A DNA stretch of 47,778 nucleotides from positions 1 to 47,778 of the forward strand of contig DGIK01000211.1 in assembly GCA_002393195.1 (NCBI GenBank), in the 5' to 3' direction. Below, piece by piece: positions 33,852 to 42,334 of this stretch (its first letter is position 1; each line of letters starts with the position of its first letter). The stretch comes from Bacteroidales bacterium UBA3824. GTDB lineage: Bacteria; Bacteroidota; Bacteroidia; Bacteroidales; UBA3824. Under the pieces are notes generated by a model. That model had not been told where the DNA came from, made no database searches, and worked only from the letters and a program-made list of their open reading frames with translations. The translations under genes were made by a program, and so were the position numbers.

Positions 33852-35834
33852 TTATTCGCCTTCCAATTTTATCCTAACAAATATTTTATCACCAATCCGC
33901 AATGTGTTATCCTCTGGACTGTAAATAATTCTTGTCGTAACCTCTTTAATCGTGTATGCAGGTACAGTCTCCGTTATTTTATAGTCATAAAAAGCAACGC
34001 CTTCCTTGTATTCATTTCTATCCTTATCACGTTCTTTTGTGGCACTATAAGCAACACGGTTTGGTTCCAATCTCCAATCGCCTGCCATATAACGGCGCAT
34101 TTCTTCCCATTCATCGTAAGGTAATAATTTACCGTCTTTTAGAACACCTATTTCTCCCGGATATTTTTTATAATAATTATAATCCCAAAATTCTATATAC
34201 ATAGGTTTGTCGTGCGGATATATTCCCCGATAACTTCTAAACGAAGCAGCTTTTGTCCTTGGAGTATACTCCTTTATCTGTTTTGTTATTTCAATGACAT
34301 TCCCAACTATTTTGTATGAAAAATAATTGTCTTCTGTCAACGCAGAAGCATAATAGAATGTTTCTCCAAGGGCTCTGAAATCGCTTTCCGTTTCTAAACG
34401 TATTTTTTTTGCGTTAATATCTCCGCGAGTTGCTTGTAGCCCGTTTTTACAATCAAAAAATGTGTATGTTTCTGAATATGACACCGCATTGTTGCATGCG
34501 GCATCTATAAGTGCTCCTACCAATATTCCTTCACCACTATCTCCAAAATATTTTTTTACATTTCCTGCATCTTTAAATGTATAGCCCTTAAAATTTTCTT
34601 CAAAAAATCTTTGAGTTGTATATATATTCTCCATCTCTTGTTGTTTAACAGCAAATTTCTTAAAATCTGTTATTGGTATGCGATAATAGCGAGAATTAAT
34701 TATGATGTTTACATACACATCGTAATGTTCGTCTGTTTCTGCCGACACTATGTTAATTGGTATGTAATTACCAAACAATAGATTAGGACTCTTTGCAACG
34801 TTTTTTTTCACATAGTCGTCAAATGCTATATCTATATACTTATACTGACTTTTTGCCGATTCAACAAATCTAAAAACTTCAGCACATCTATCCACTACCT
34901 CAGAAGGAACGCCTTTATGAAGTAAGCCATCTTCTGTTGTTCTCCATATTTTGTTATCAATATTGAGTATAATTGTAACATTTCGAGCCGCATCAATATC
35001 GATGCCAACTACTTGCATTGGAATAAATCTATCGCATACCAAATTTGTTTGATCTAAACTTGTCTCGCAGTGTTTAACATCAATGTATTTGAATTTATTA
35101 ATGTACTGATTTTTTACTCTGGATGCGATATTAGTCATTTCTTCAAATTTTGTATCAGAAACAATTATTTTATTAATGTTTGTAATATCCAATCCGTAAT
35201 TATCACTTCCTACGCTAAAATTGTAGATAGGTTTTTGGTCGTTGGACAATGTTACACTATTCCAGACCACTTTTACAAAACGGTCTTTACTTTGATTAAG
35301 TTTGGTATCCTCCGGTGCGTATTTGGTATCAATATAATTGTATTTCTCGGACAATGTTTGCAAATTTTTTTCATATGGCACAAATGAAACTGCATATTCC
35401 AAGCTTTTCTGTGTAAATATGTATGTATAGTTTTGGGTTTTAAATTTGTAGTAATAAACATAATAAGATTGATAATATGGTACATTATTATCATAATATC
35501 TTGTCTTTTTTTCCTTCGTTTTGCAACCTACATATTCGAAAATTGTTGTAGGATTAACAAGTTCAGGATAACACGGTGATTTGGTCTTTATTTTAGACAT
35601 GTCAGAAGTGAACACATTTTTTAGAAATTCTTTTTTCTCAGAATCTGAACTCGGTAATTTCAAAAACATTGATTCGCCTTCTTCTAAATAAAGACTATTA
35701 CCATTGTCAAAATCTATTGACAACGACTGTCCCGTACACACATTAATCGCGCCCGATAGCATTATAACAAGTACTATCAAGAAAAAATTAGCAATCCGAA
35801 CCTTATGCTCGGATATAATACAATCTGTAGACAT
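33852..35834 (-). CDS. Large exported protein, unknown function
   Basis: 660 residues with an N-terminal signal segment (about residues 13-35, IANFFLIVLVIMLSGAINVC); a Cys-x-Gly follows but the lipobox is weak. The mature chain is rich in Tyr, Lys, Asp and Asn, with repeated short phrases such as KNQYINKFKYIDVKH, KSQYKYIDIAFDDYV and EKYNYIDTKYAPED, and is divided into beta-rich units; no known domain is recognised. Base composition is clearly lower in G+C than its neighbours (15 of 60 G+C bases at 35161-35220). It sits in a segment bounded by two copies of a palindromic repeat and follows a rod-like RNA candidate, which could be its leader. Likely acquired. Confidence 0.65.
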   Translation of the reverse strand: MSTDCIISEHKVRIANFFLIVLVIMLSGAINVCTGQSLSIDFDNGNSLYLEEGESMFLKLPSSDSEKKEFLKNVFTSDMSKIKTKSPCYPELVNPTTIFEYVGCKTKEKKTRYYDNNVPYYQSYYVYYYKFKTQNYTYIFTQKSLEYAVSFVPYEKNLQTLSEKYNYIDTKYAPEDTKLNQSKDRFVKVVWNSVTLSNDQKPIYNFSVGSDNYGLDITNINKIIVSDTKFEEMTNIASRVKNQYINKFKYIDVKHCETSLDQTNLVCDRFIPMQVVGIDIDAARNVTIILNIDNKIWRTTEDGLLHKGVPSEVVDRCAEVFRFVESAKSQYKYIDIAFDDYVKKNVAKSPNLLFGNYIPINIVSAETDEHYDVYVNIIINSRYYRIPITDFKKFAVKQQEMENIYTTQRFFEENFKGYTFKDAGNVKKYFGDSGEGILVGALIDAACNNAVSYSETYTFFDCKNGLQATRGDINAKKIRLETESDFRALGETFYYASALTEDNYFSYKIVGNVIEITKQIKEYTPRTKAASFRSYRGIYPHDKPMYIEFWDYNYYKKYPGEIGVLKDGKLLPYDEWEEMRRYMAGDWRLEPNRVAYSATKERDKDRNEYKEGVAFYDYKITETVPAYTIKEVTTRIIYSPEDNTLRIGDKIFVRIKLEGE

Positions 35835-35902
35835 AGTTAATCTGTGTTTTGCGCCTCTAACTTATTGGTAACAGATTACTCAAATACTTGTCAGATGTAC
35901 AC

Positions 35903-36055
35903 AAAAAAAGCGTGAACACTCCTTATGTACACTGAGGTATTTACCGTAACCTGTCCTTGTATAAGTTCTTTCGAATCGCGTCCACGCATAGCATGGACGT
36001 TCGTGAACTTATCCTACAAGAACATCTTTCAAATCGGCAAATTTTCAGTGTCCCA
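35903..36055 (-). ncRNA. Rod-shaped structured RNA candidate (6S-like)
   Basis: Minus-strand RNA folds into one long rod. P1 ACACTGA (36051-36045)/UCAGUGU (35935-35929). P2 AUUUGCCG (36042-36035)/CGGUAAAU (35946-35939). Then an internal loop of 10 and 5 bases. P3 18 bp with a GG bulge (36024-36005/35968-35952). P4 CGUCCAUGC/GCGUGGACG with a UAU loop. Three G-U pairs (P2, P3, P4) fit only the minus strand. A U-run (35909-35903) ends it, and a weak -7 element lies just upstream. The rod with an internal bubble recalls 6S RNA (ssrS), but it could be the leader of the 35834 gene. Confidence 0.5.
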
Positions 36056-36151
36056 AATAAATAGCAAACGCTGTTTTACAATATGTTAATTATTCATTCG
36101 CGGTTTTTAAGCCGTGTAATCGTATTGCCGTTATTTGGCTAAACGATGCTG

Positions 36152-36159
36152 CAAATATA
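36152..36159 (-). promoter_or_regulatory. Bacteroidota -7 promoter upstream of the RNA candidate
   Basis: Minus-strand TATATTTG followed by CAGC. A transcript from about 36145 would cross the RNA rod and reach the large exported protein gene 310 bases later. Confidence 0.5.
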
Positions 36160-36327
36160 AACGCTTTTTTTATTTCTTCCAAGTTTCCCCGCAACTTTTT
36201 TTCGGAAAAAATCACGCAAAAATATATTAAGGTTTTTACCCCTCAAAAACCGCCCACTTTGACAAAAACTTTGTTTCTATTGTCTTGCAAACAAGATATT
36301 AAAGATTGTTAATTACACCAGCACAAA

Positions 36328-36407
36328 AAAAATCCGTTTATAGAGTGCGAAAATATGCTTTTTTTAACGATTTCCGCACGCTATAAACGGAAAAATTGTT
36401 GAACATT
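36328..36407 (-). repeat. 80-bp palindromic repeat, copy 2
   Basis: Arms CCGTTTATAGAGTGCG (36334-36349) and CGCACGCTATAAACGG (36375-36390), one mismatch, with the same T-rich centre and the same trailing AAAAATTGTTGAACATT as copy 1. On the minus strand eight T follow the stem. It lies 34 bp beyond the O-methyltransferase stop and could end that transcript. Confidence 0.75.
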
Positions 36408-36441
36408 CCGCAGAAATGTATCAACGGGATGGGTGCAAAGT

Positions 36442-37074
36442 TTATCCCTCCACCTTCCGCACAATCGTCAGCCCGTCCCTCACCGGCACGATGACATTTT
36501 CTACCCGGGGGTCGTTCTGCACGATGTCGTTGAGGGCGATGATGCCGGCGGTGTAGGGGTCGTTGTGTTTTGGCTCGGTGATTACCTTGTCGTACCAAAG
36601 GACATTGTCAATGATGATATAGCCGCCAACACGGATTTTTGGGAATACAACGGCGTAATAATCAGGATATTGACGCTTGTCGCCGTCGATGAAGGCAAGG
36701 TCAAACGCCACATCCAAATCCTTGACCACATCCACAGCGTCGCCAATATGCAGAGCAACGCGGTCGGCGATGCCCGATTTTTCAAAGAATGACAAAAGCG
36801 GCTCCTCCATCTCGTCCTTAACCTCGATGGTGTGCAACATACCGCCGTCCTGCACCCCTTTGGCAAGGCAATACGCCGAATAACCGGTAAAAGTGCCTAT
36901 TTCGAGGATATTTTTGGGCGCAATCATACGGCTGAGCATCTCCAAGAGTTTGCCCTGCACCGGTCCCGAAAGTTGGCGCGGGAATGTTGTGGTAAGGTTG
37001 GTATGGCGGCGGAGCTGACGCAAAGGCTCATCTTCGGGCGTCGTGTGGTTTTCTATGTATTCTTCGATGTCCAT
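36442..37074 (-). CDS. SAM-dependent O-methyltransferase (class I, CCoAOMT-like)
   Basis: 210 residues from the ATG at 37074 (MDIEEYIENHT); a longer frame from 37122 lies over the tRNA terminator and is rejected. Motif I LEIGTFTGYSAYCLAKG (SAM binding), FDLAFIDGDKRQYPDYY (metal-site and motif II/III region), and VGGYIIIDNVLWYDKV are the hallmarks of bacterial caffeoyl-CoA-type O-methyltransferases (PF01596). Its metal-binding Asp residues are present (FIDGD, IDN). The substrate is unknown, often a catechol-like small molecule. No promoter is seen between the tRNA terminator and the gene. Confidence 0.85.
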   Translation of the reverse strand: MDIEEYIENHTTPEDEPLRQLRRHTNLTTTFPRQLSGPVQGKLLEMLSRMIAPKNILEIGTFTGYSAYCLAKGVQDGGMLHTIEVKDEMEEPLLSFFEKSGIADRVALHIGDAVDVVKDLDVAFDLAFIDGDKRQYPDYYAVVFPKIRVGGYIIIDNVLWYDKVITEPKHNDPYTAGIIALNDIVQNDPRVENVIVPVRDGLTIVRKVEG

Positions 37075-37091
37075 AATAAATTCAATTAATA

Positions 37092-37126
37092 CAAAAAAAG
37101 GCTGAAGCCTCATCAACTTCAACCTT
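37092..37126 (-). terminator. Terminator after the tRNA-Glu gene
   Basis: On the minus strand AAGGTTGAAG pairs with CTTCAGCCTT (one G-U pair) around a 9-base loop, followed by seven T. It starts three bases after the tRNA end. Confidence 0.75.
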
Positions 37127-37128
37127 TG

Positions 37129-37200
37129 TAGTCCCTACGGGAATCGAACCCGTATTACAAGAATGAAAATCTTGCGTCCTAACCGTTAGACGAAAGGACC
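37129..37200 (-). tRNA. tRNA-Glu (anticodon TTC)
   Basis: 72 bases on the minus strand. The anticodon stem CAAGA/TCTTG encloses the loop TTTTCAT, giving anticodon TTC. D arm CGTCTAACGGTTAGGACG, T arm ACGGG/CCCGT with loop TTCGATT. The acceptor GGTCCTT pairs with AGGGACT through a G-U at position 1. The 3' CCA is not encoded. Confidence 0.95.
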
Positions 37201-37285
37201 ATCCTTTCAATTGTCATTTCTTCCGATTTGACGGTGCAAATTTATGACAAGAATTTGAATTGTGCAAATATTTTGACAACTTTTT

Positions 37286-39859
37286 TTATTTTATTTTATA
37301 ATTATCTGATATATAAAAACTTAACAAAGCATTCAGACGCATTGCAAAATCATAATTGATGGGTCTTCCGTCTGTGCCACGGGTGCAGGAGGTCGATGCA
37401 ACAGGCGCATCGGCGGGAAAATCGGAGTTGCCACCCTTTAATTGACTGTCATTATGAATCATTGCCTTGATGGACGTTACGATATTGCCTGACACCAAAA
37501 GACCGGCGCGGTCAGCTATCATCGCCGTGAGTTGCGACAAAGCCGCATATTCAATCTCTTTGAGGTTGTCGGGGCGATTGCCTTCAAAATTCAGGGCGTT
37601 GATGGTCTTTTCAAGCATCTCAGCGGCGGCTGTTGTGTCCTCAATCTCAAAATTGAAATAATTTGCTGTGGACATCAACTTGCCATAATTGAGGATGCAA
37701 GTGTAGCGGTTGACAATGGGTGCAATGAAATTCGGCTCGGGCGCAAACAATGAAATAACATCCTGACTATGAACGCCATTCACAGAATAATTGCGCCATT
37801 GCGGATGGCATGAAAGGCGTGAAAGACCAAGCCTCAGACTCGCAAATTCACGAGCCATTTCAAAGAGCAACTCGCTGCCGTTCATGTAGTTTTTATTGTC
37901 AGTGTCGAGGAGTTCGGCATCAATGATGATGTATTTATTGTCGCCGTCATCGTTGGATATGATGCCCTGATTGCGGTTAGCCAAGACGAAAACATCAACG
38001 TCTGTGTCAAAATATTTTGTCAACGACTCATCAAACTCAAACAACAGATGATAATTATTTGTATTGACAAGTTCGCCGTAAGATTTTACAGAAGATATTG
38101 ATTTGTCGGGAGTTACACGGTCAACCCATTCCGCAAAACCTGAATAAGTCCTGCGCCGTTTTGTACAGTCAGGGATGAAGGATGTTGAACTAATCTTGTC
38201 AAATTTGCCCTCCAAAGTTGTTGAGGCTGTGTAAGTATAATTATTGTAGCGCTCCACGTCAAACACAGACAACGCAGCATTCAACCGAACTTTCAGCGCG
38301 TCATTCTGGCAATATTGTGCAGCATTAGCCAAATTATTTTCAATCAATGGCTTTGCTAACGCCATCTCAAGCGCAAATTTAAACTTATCCTTATCAGATT
38401 CGGCAGCCTTGAAGAGTTCTTCGAGGGCAGCATATTGGAGGCACGGACCTGAATACGGCATGTCGGGCGTGGTGTCGAGACCGGGCGCAAGCATTGCCGA
38501 CGACATGTCTCCACACAAATCCAAAGCCTCTTGCGCGAGTTTGCCCGCTTCCTTGCACTCTCCAATGACATTGAGTTTTTTTGCAATGGAAACACAAATG
38601 AAAGCGCGGGCGAGGGTGTCGCTGTCAGCGTCATAATAACGCTTTTTGAGCGCAACCATCATCTCTGCGAACAGTTTTGTGTCATCAAGGCTGTTCTTCA
38701 CGCGGCTTATGACAAAAATCAGCGTTGCAAGATCAATCGCCGAAAAACTGTATTTTGAAACGAAATCGCCAATTTTCTTTTCAAACTCATTGTCTGAAAG
38801 TAACGCATTTGCGGTTTCCATCAGTTGGATTGCAAGCAATTTGTTGATGACTTCGGACTTTTCATCTATCGACACGCAAAAATCTATCATCTTTGCCGCA
38901 AACTTGGCGAATGGAGAGCCGTCGTTTTCGGCATATATATTAATAAGGTGCGACGCATATTTGCGGTCGTCCTTGCTGTCGCCATTATTGAAATGCAACT
39001 GACTGAATGTCAACAATTTTTCTTGCGGAGCGAGGGTGTTGGCGCGGCTCACTTCATCAAAAAGGAAATCGTTGTCGCGGTTGGTCATCCACTTGGTAGT
39101 GCCGCAGGTTACGGGGTCGCGCCCAATCTCCGCCTTCACGGTCATCGGGTCGGCGGTGAGGGTCTCGATGTATTTTTCTTGAAGATTTTTGTCGAGTACA
39201 AAGAGGTACGAGCCGTTGGTGGTTGAGAGGTAAAACGCCGAATCCATCTCCGTGGTCTGCGCATTGGACTTTGAGGCGTCGATGCGGTAGATGTCGAGTT
39301 TGGCGAGGATGCGCTCATTATCCTCCAAATGCGAAGCAAGTATCGTTGACAATCCGGTGCTCGTCGTGTAAAAATACCGTCCGTTGGGCTTCACGGTCTC
39401 CGCAACGCCCTCCGGGTACAATCGGATGATGTAGTCCTGCGTGTATTCATAAATCTTGTCGGTCTTGCCGGAAGAAATGATTTCCGAAATCTTGCCCTCG
39501 GTGTAGTTGGGGTTTTCGATTTCCTTGGCGGGGACGATGTTGATGTATAGATGAGAATCAATCAGGCTAAACACAACCGCTTTTTTCATCAGTCCGAGCC
39601 CAATCGGCGAAAATGTGATGGACTTGATGTCGTCGCCGTGCTGCGCTTCGGTTGCGGTGGCTTTTAGGGTGTCGTTTATATACGAAAACAACGACTTAGA
39701 GAAGTCGCCGAAATCGAAACTAAATGGCACAGGGAATACAAGCGCATTATTAAGTAGGCTAATCTTGACCTTTGCGTCCTGACTTAAATCCACTCCGTTT
39801 ACAAGCCCGCTCAGGATGCTCTGTTTGATGGCAATATGGTTGGTAGCAAGGTCTTTCAT
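37286..39859 (-). CDS. Large protein cotranscribed with a SiaC-family protein, unknown function
   Basis: 857 residues, no signal peptide and no transmembrane helix, so cytoplasmic. The N-terminal 330 residues look beta-rich with aromatic/charged alternation (YTQDYIIRLYPEG; AFYLSTTNGSYLFVLDKNLQ). Residues about 330-560 are strongly helical with paired-helix spacing suggesting TPR-like repeats (FAKFAAKMIDFCVSIDEKSE; ARAFICVSIAKKLNVIGECKE). The C-terminal 290 residues return to mixed structure. I recognise no named domain. It starts 19 bp after the SiaC-family gene, so the two form one operon. It is a candidate effector or partner of that phosphoprotein. Confidence 0.6.
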   Translation of the reverse strand: MKDLATNHIAIKQSILSGLVNGVDLSQDAKVKISLLNNALVFPVPFSFDFGDFSKSLFSYINDTLKATATEAQHGDDIKSITFSPIGLGLMKKAVVFSLIDSHLYINIVPAKEIENPNYTEGKISEIISSGKTDKIYEYTQDYIIRLYPEGVAETVKPNGRYFYTTSTGLSTILASHLEDNERILAKLDIYRIDASKSNAQTTEMDSAFYLSTTNGSYLFVLDKNLQEKYIETLTADPMTVKAEIGRDPVTCGTTKWMTNRDNDFLFDEVSRANTLAPQEKLLTFSQLHFNNGDSKDDRKYASHLINIYAENDGSPFAKFAAKMIDFCVSIDEKSEVINKLLAIQLMETANALLSDNEFEKKIGDFVSKYSFSAIDLATLIFVISRVKNSLDDTKLFAEMMVALKKRYYDADSDTLARAFICVSIAKKLNVIGECKEAGKLAQEALDLCGDMSSAMLAPGLDTTPDMPYSGPCLQYAALEELFKAAESDKDKFKFALEMALAKPLIENNLANAAQYCQNDALKVRLNAALSVFDVERYNNYTYTASTTLEGKFDKISSTSFIPDCTKRRRTYSGFAEWVDRVTPDKSISSVKSYGELVNTNNYHLLFEFDESLTKYFDTDVDVFVLANRNQGIISNDDGDNKYIIIDAELLDTDNKNYMNGSELLFEMAREFASLRLGLSRLSCHPQWRNYSVNGVHSQDVISLFAPEPNFIAPIVNRYTCILNYGKLMSTANYFNFEIEDTTAAAEMLEKTINALNFEGNRPDNLKEIEYAALSQLTAMIADRAGLLVSGNIVTSIKAMIHNDSQLKGGNSDFPADAPVASTSCTRGTDGRPINYDFAMRLNALLSFYISDNYKIK

Positions 39860-39878
39860 ATTGTTTGTTTAATGCGCC

Positions 39879-40265
39879 TTAGAATTTCTTGAACTCTTTG
39901 GCAGGGAAGAAGTTGAATTTCATCTCCAAGACGTCCTGAAAATCTTCGCCGTATTCGAGTAGTTCGTCGTCGTCGTAATACCAATTGATGACTACCTCCT
40001 TGCCGCTTGCCTTGATGTTGGTGAAGTATTCCAAGAAACGAATCAGATATTTAGCCGAACTCGAATTGAAATATTCGAAATCTACCCTCACGGTCGTGGT
40101 GTCTTGCGGTGCGGCGATATATTCTTCGAGCCACTCTATAAGGGGACGATAGACACTCTCGGTGTTTTCCGGGATGGAACGCCCTCCGAGTTCTATCAAG
40201 CCTTTCTCAGGGTCGAGGTTGACCCAAGGCGTCTTCATATTTCCTGCGCTAACGATATGCTCCAT
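39879..40265 (-). CDS. SiaC-family (DUF1987) regulatory phosphoprotein
   Basis: 128 residues from ATG 40265 (MEHIVSAGN), the family's usual length; the longer frame opens over the promoter. Motifs GLIELGGRSIPENTESVYRP, the strand TVRVDFEYFNSSSAKYLIRF, and VINWYYDDDELLEYGEDFQD are those of DUF1987. In Pseudomonas aeruginosa SiaC is switched by phosphorylation of a residue in the equivalent of this Ser-rich YFNSSSAK region, by kinase SiaB and phosphatase SiaA, and binds the diguanylate cyclase SiaD. No SiaA, SiaB or SiaD is seen here. It opens an operon whose second gene is the 857-residue unknown. Confidence 0.85.
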   Translation of the reverse strand: MEHIVSAGNMKTPWVNLDPEKGLIELGGRSIPENTESVYRPLIEWLEEYIAAPQDTTTVRVDFEYFNSSSAKYLIRFLEYFTNIKASGKEVVINWYYDDDELLEYGEDFQDVLEMKFNFFPAKEFKKF

Positions 40266-40295
40266 AGTGGTTCTTTGTGTTATTATATACCGCTG

Positions 40296-40303
40296 CAAAG
40301 TTA
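40296..40303 (-). promoter_or_regulatory. Bacteroidota -7 promoter of the SiaC operon
   Basis: Minus-strand TAACTTTG followed by CAGCGG, 30 bp ahead of the start codon at 40265; it supports the shorter start. Confidence 0.65.
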
Positions 40304-40344
40304 ATTACAATCGGCGGATAAAACAAATTTTTTTCAATATTTTT

Positions 40345-42264
40345 TTATTTAATCATCCCCGCCAACACTTTCAAATTTTCCTTTTCGTTCTCTGCCTTGC
40401 CTTCGGGAGTGGTCATTTGGACAAAAACGTCCTTGAATTTGCCCAAAACCTTGTAGCGGATTATCTTCATCGTGGAATTAACGAGGCCGTTCTGTTCGGA
40501 GAATGGCTCGGCTACAATGTGGAACACCGACGGTATCCATTGCTTCGGGAACATATCTTTGTAAGTGTAGTCATCTACAAATGCGAGGAACGATTTCCTA
40601 ACAACGTCGAGCAACTTCTCCGGCGATGTGATGTCGTGTTCCGAGGCGTACTTTTTCAGGCGGTCGCGGTCGAGAGTTATCAACGCCGTGGTGTATTTGC
40701 TGTGGTCGTTGTAGAGGACGCACTGAATCACAAAATCCGAACAATTGACAACGGCATCCTCAATCTCCTCGGGCGAATATTTCTCGCCGTCGGCACTGAT
40801 GAGCAACGCCTTTTCGCGTCCCGTTACGTAGAGGAAGCCGTCTTGGTCGAGATAACCCATATCGCCGGTATTGAGGCAGCCGTCGTGGATAGTGTCGGCG
40901 GTGGCATCAGGATTTTTATAATAACCCTTCATCACGCTCAATCCACGGAGCGTAACAACGCCTTTCGTATTGGGCGGCAACTCCTTGCCATCGTGGTCGA
41001 GTATCTTGCAATCAAAACCCGAAAGGACCCTGCCCGACGAGCCGAAACGGTGATAATGCCTTTGGTTGACGCTCACTACGGGCGACGCTTCCGAAAGTCC
41101 GTAGCCCTGCATCACGGGTGCGCCGATGCAGTTGAAAAATTGTTGTTGCTTAATCTCCAACAACGCACCACCGCAGATGAAGAACCTGAAACTATCTCCA
41201 AACACCTTCCTTACCTTGCTGAAAACCATTTTTTCGGCGAGATTGTAAATTGGATACCTGAACAGGCGGCGGGTTAGTTTTGGCTTTTGGACGCCGTCGC
41301 CATAATAGAGAATGCCATTTTTGAGGCCTTTTTTAAACAACCAATTGACAAACTTGCCCTTGCTTGCGACCGAATCCTGAATCTTGCGCATAAAATTGCT
41401 CATCAACGCAGGCACGCTGAGCATAAATTCGGGTTGACAGTCCTTTATGTTTGGTACGATATTTTTCAATTGATTGCGCAATCCACCCCTCGAATCCACA
41501 AAATACAGCGACAATCCGCACAACACGCCGCAATATATGCCCACAGTGTGAGCGAAGGCGTGGTCGATGGGCAACACTACAAACAACCTCAAATGGTTTT
41601 CAAGCCTGAAATGTTGCACGGCATCGTGGGAATTTGACCAATAATTAAGGTGTGTGAGCATAACGCCCTTCGGGTTGCCAGCCGTGCCGGAGGTGTAACT
41701 AATAGCCACCAAATCGTCCTCGGCTACCTGCGACATACGCTCTTGCAGGAGGTTGATGTATTCGGAATTGTGCTTATGCCCAAACATCACGAGGTCGTCA
41801 TAATAGAAAAACTGCGGCAACGACTTCTTGTAGTCGTCGATGTCATTGTCGGGCTTGTCGAGATATACGATTTTCACATTAGCCTCGCGGAGTTTTTCGG
41901 CGATGGAAATTACCTTTTGAATGCAGTTTTTGGAGACCACCAAGAATTTGCTCTCGGAGTGCAACAATCGAAACGCAATCTCCTCGGGCTGCAACTTGAC
42001 ACTAAGCGGCACGGCGACGGCGCGGGCTTTGAGTATCGCAAATTCCGAAACAATCCACGCTGAACGCCCTTCCGACATAATGCCAACCTTGTCTATCGGG
42101 TGGAGGCCTTCTTTGATGAGACCAATTGCAAGATTTGACGACACCGCGTCCACCTCACTGAATGTGAGGCTCTCCCACCCCGTGTCGGTCTTGTCGGATA
42201 CATAATTGTAATCCTTATATTCCTGAGACGCCGATTTGAGCATCTCCAATACTGTACGCTTCAT
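40345..42264 (-). CDS. Long-chain fatty acyl-CoA synthetase (AMP-forming)
   Basis: 639 residues. P-loop VAISYTSGTAGNPKGVMLTH, the ATP/AMP motif MQGYGLSEASPVVS, TGDMGYLDQDGFLYVTGREK and the C-terminal lysine region LLISADGEKYSPEEIEDA are the standard A3, A5, A7 and A8 motifs of ANL enzymes. Length and order fit the long-chain acyl-CoA synthetase (FadD15/FACL) group. It activates a fatty acid to acyl-AMP and then acyl-CoA for lipid synthesis or breakdown. Single gene with its own promoter at 42302. Exact chain length is not readable. Confidence 0.92.
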   Translation of the reverse strand: MKRTVLEMLKSASQEYKDYNYVSDKTDTGWESLTFSEVDAVSSNLAIGLIKEGLHPIDKVGIMSEGRSAWIVSEFAILKARAVAVPLSVKLQPEEIAFRLLHSESKFLVVSKNCIQKVISIAEKLREANVKIVYLDKPDNDIDDYKKSLPQFFYYDDLVMFGHKHNSEYINLLQERMSQVAEDDLVAISYTSGTAGNPKGVMLTHLNYWSNSHDAVQHFRLENHLRLFVVLPIDHAFAHTVGIYCGVLCGLSLYFVDSRGGLRNQLKNIVPNIKDCQPEFMLSVPALMSNFMRKIQDSVASKGKFVNWLFKKGLKNGILYYGDGVQKPKLTRRLFRYPIYNLAEKMVFSKVRKVFGDSFRFFICGGALLEIKQQQFFNCIGAPVMQGYGLSEASPVVSVNQRHYHRFGSSGRVLSGFDCKILDHDGKELPPNTKGVVTLRGLSVMKGYYKNPDATADTIHDGCLNTGDMGYLDQDGFLYVTGREKALLISADGEKYSPEEIEDAVVNCSDFVIQCVLYNDHSKYTTALITLDRDRLKKYASEHDITSPEKLLDVVRKSFLAFVDDYTYKDMFPKQWIPSVFHIVAEPFSEQNGLVNSTMKIIRYKVLGKFKDVFVQMTTPEGKAENEKENLKVLAGMIK

Positions 42265-42301
42265 TTTAGTTAAATTGGATACCGTATTTCGGTTGGCACG
42301 G

Positions 42302-42309
42302 CAAAATTA
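42302..42309 (-). promoter_or_regulatory. Bacteroidota -7 promoter of the acyl-CoA synthetase
   Basis: Minus-strand TAATTTTG followed by CCGTGCC, 37 bp ahead of the start codon. Confidence 0.55.
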
Positions 42310-42334
42310 CAAAATATCTTGTCAAAAAACAATA

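Larger units (their letters stand above)
35835..36327. other. Non-coding spacer holding an RNA candidate and promoter elements
   Basis: No gene supported. It contains the rod-like RNA candidate (35903-36055) and two minus-strand -7 elements: TATATTTG at 36152-36159 and a weaker TTATTTG at about 36053-36060. Palindromic repeat copy 2 begins at 36328. Confidence 0.6.

Noticed and set aside
33466..33924. Plus-strand open frame of 152 codons
   Set aside because: It crosses palindromic repeat copy 1 and the long hairpin and has no coding character; the hairpin and repeat explain the open frame better.
37092..37122. Longer start of the O-methyltransferase at 37122
   Set aside because: The extra residues lie over the tRNA terminator; the ATG at 37074 begins the conserved part.
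40162..41277. Plus-strand 371-codon frame
   Set aside because: Antisense to the SiaC-family and acyl-CoA synthetase genes, whose motifs are clear.
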